Assembly: GCA_009774465.1 (NCBI GenBank)
Contig: VSNT01000175.1
Coordinates: 1-6,696 of the forward strand
Origin: Lachnospiraceae bacterium
GTDB taxonomy: Bacteria; Bacillota_A; Clostridia; Lachnospirales; Lachnospiraceae
DNA length: 6,696 bases
Reading direction: 5' to 3'
The notes below the pieces were generated by a model. It worked only from the letters and a program-made list of their open reading frames with translations, was not told where the DNA came from and did no database searches. Position numbers and translations under genes: made by a program. Shown in pieces: positions 6,677 to 6,696 of the stretch (positions within the stretch are counted from its first letter, which is position 1; the number at the start of each line of letters is the position of its first letter).

Positions 6677-6696
6677 GGGGTGGGGATGAGGGAGGG
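6677..6696 (+). other. Canonical G-quadruplex motif in a G-rich, C-free tail
   Basis: Four G-runs (6677-6680, 6682-6685, 6690-6692, 6694-6696) are separated by loops of 1, 4 and 1 bases, which fits the standard quadruplex pattern on the plus strand. The surrounding stretch from 6656 to the window end contains no C at all. It lies about 70-100 bases upstream of the response-regulator -10. It may be real upstream DNA or an assembly-end artefact. Confidence 0.5.

Noticed and set aside
6605..6696. Plus-strand frame from ATG 6605 that stays open to the window edge, considered as a divergent gene
   Set aside because: It has no ribosome site, overlaps the -10 box of the regulator operon, and reads through G-rich sequence that seldom forms stops, so openness over about 30 codons carries little weight.

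Overview
The window looks like chromosomal DNA from a Gram-positive gut Firmicute, most likely a Lachnospiraceae/Clostridia relative. The reasons are a moderately AT-rich composition, strong Shine-Dalgarno sites, sigma-A-like -10 boxes, TTG and GTG starts, an AgrC/AgrA-type two-component pair, and protein families common in that group. This assignment is an inference from style; no marker gene is present.

Layout: (1) 1-2512, minus: the N-terminal 837 residues of a very large DUF5724/DUF4132-type protein that runs off the left edge. (2) 2514-2933, minus: a 139-residue protein lying one base upstream of it and surely co-translated; its two ends resemble a MoaD/ThiS-like beta-grasp fold. (3) 2934-3134: a divergent, AT-rich promoter region. 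(4) 3135-3917, plus: a TraX-family multi-pass membrane protein. (5) 3937-4416, minus: a small, highly charged, coiled-coil protein of unknown function, convergent with traX. (6) 4482-5864 and 5864-6580, minus: a GHKL sensor kinase preceded by its LytTR response regulator, overlapping by one base. (7) 6581-6696: the regulator's promoter region, then a nearly C-free, G-rich tail with a canonical G-quadruplex pattern at the window edge.

The genes fall into three probable units. The first is the DUF4132-type pair. In other bacteria DUF4132 proteins (for example E. coli YehI) sit beside MoxR ATPase, VWA and SWIM-zinc-finger genes, so such partners may lie beyond the left edge. The second is the lone TraX gene, with no conjugation genes visible. 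The third is a peptide-sensor-like two-component system, with the coiled-coil gene downstream under its own -10 box. The response-regulator and coiled-coil promoters share a perfect TATAAT, no recognisable -35, and a TCGAAAG element just after the -10, so the coiled-coil gene may be a target of the regulator (inference).

No tRNA, rRNA, CRISPR array, insertion sequence, riboswitch or convincing intrinsic terminator was seen. The best candidate for something undescribed is the small beta-grasp-like protein coupled to the giant DUF4132-type protein.
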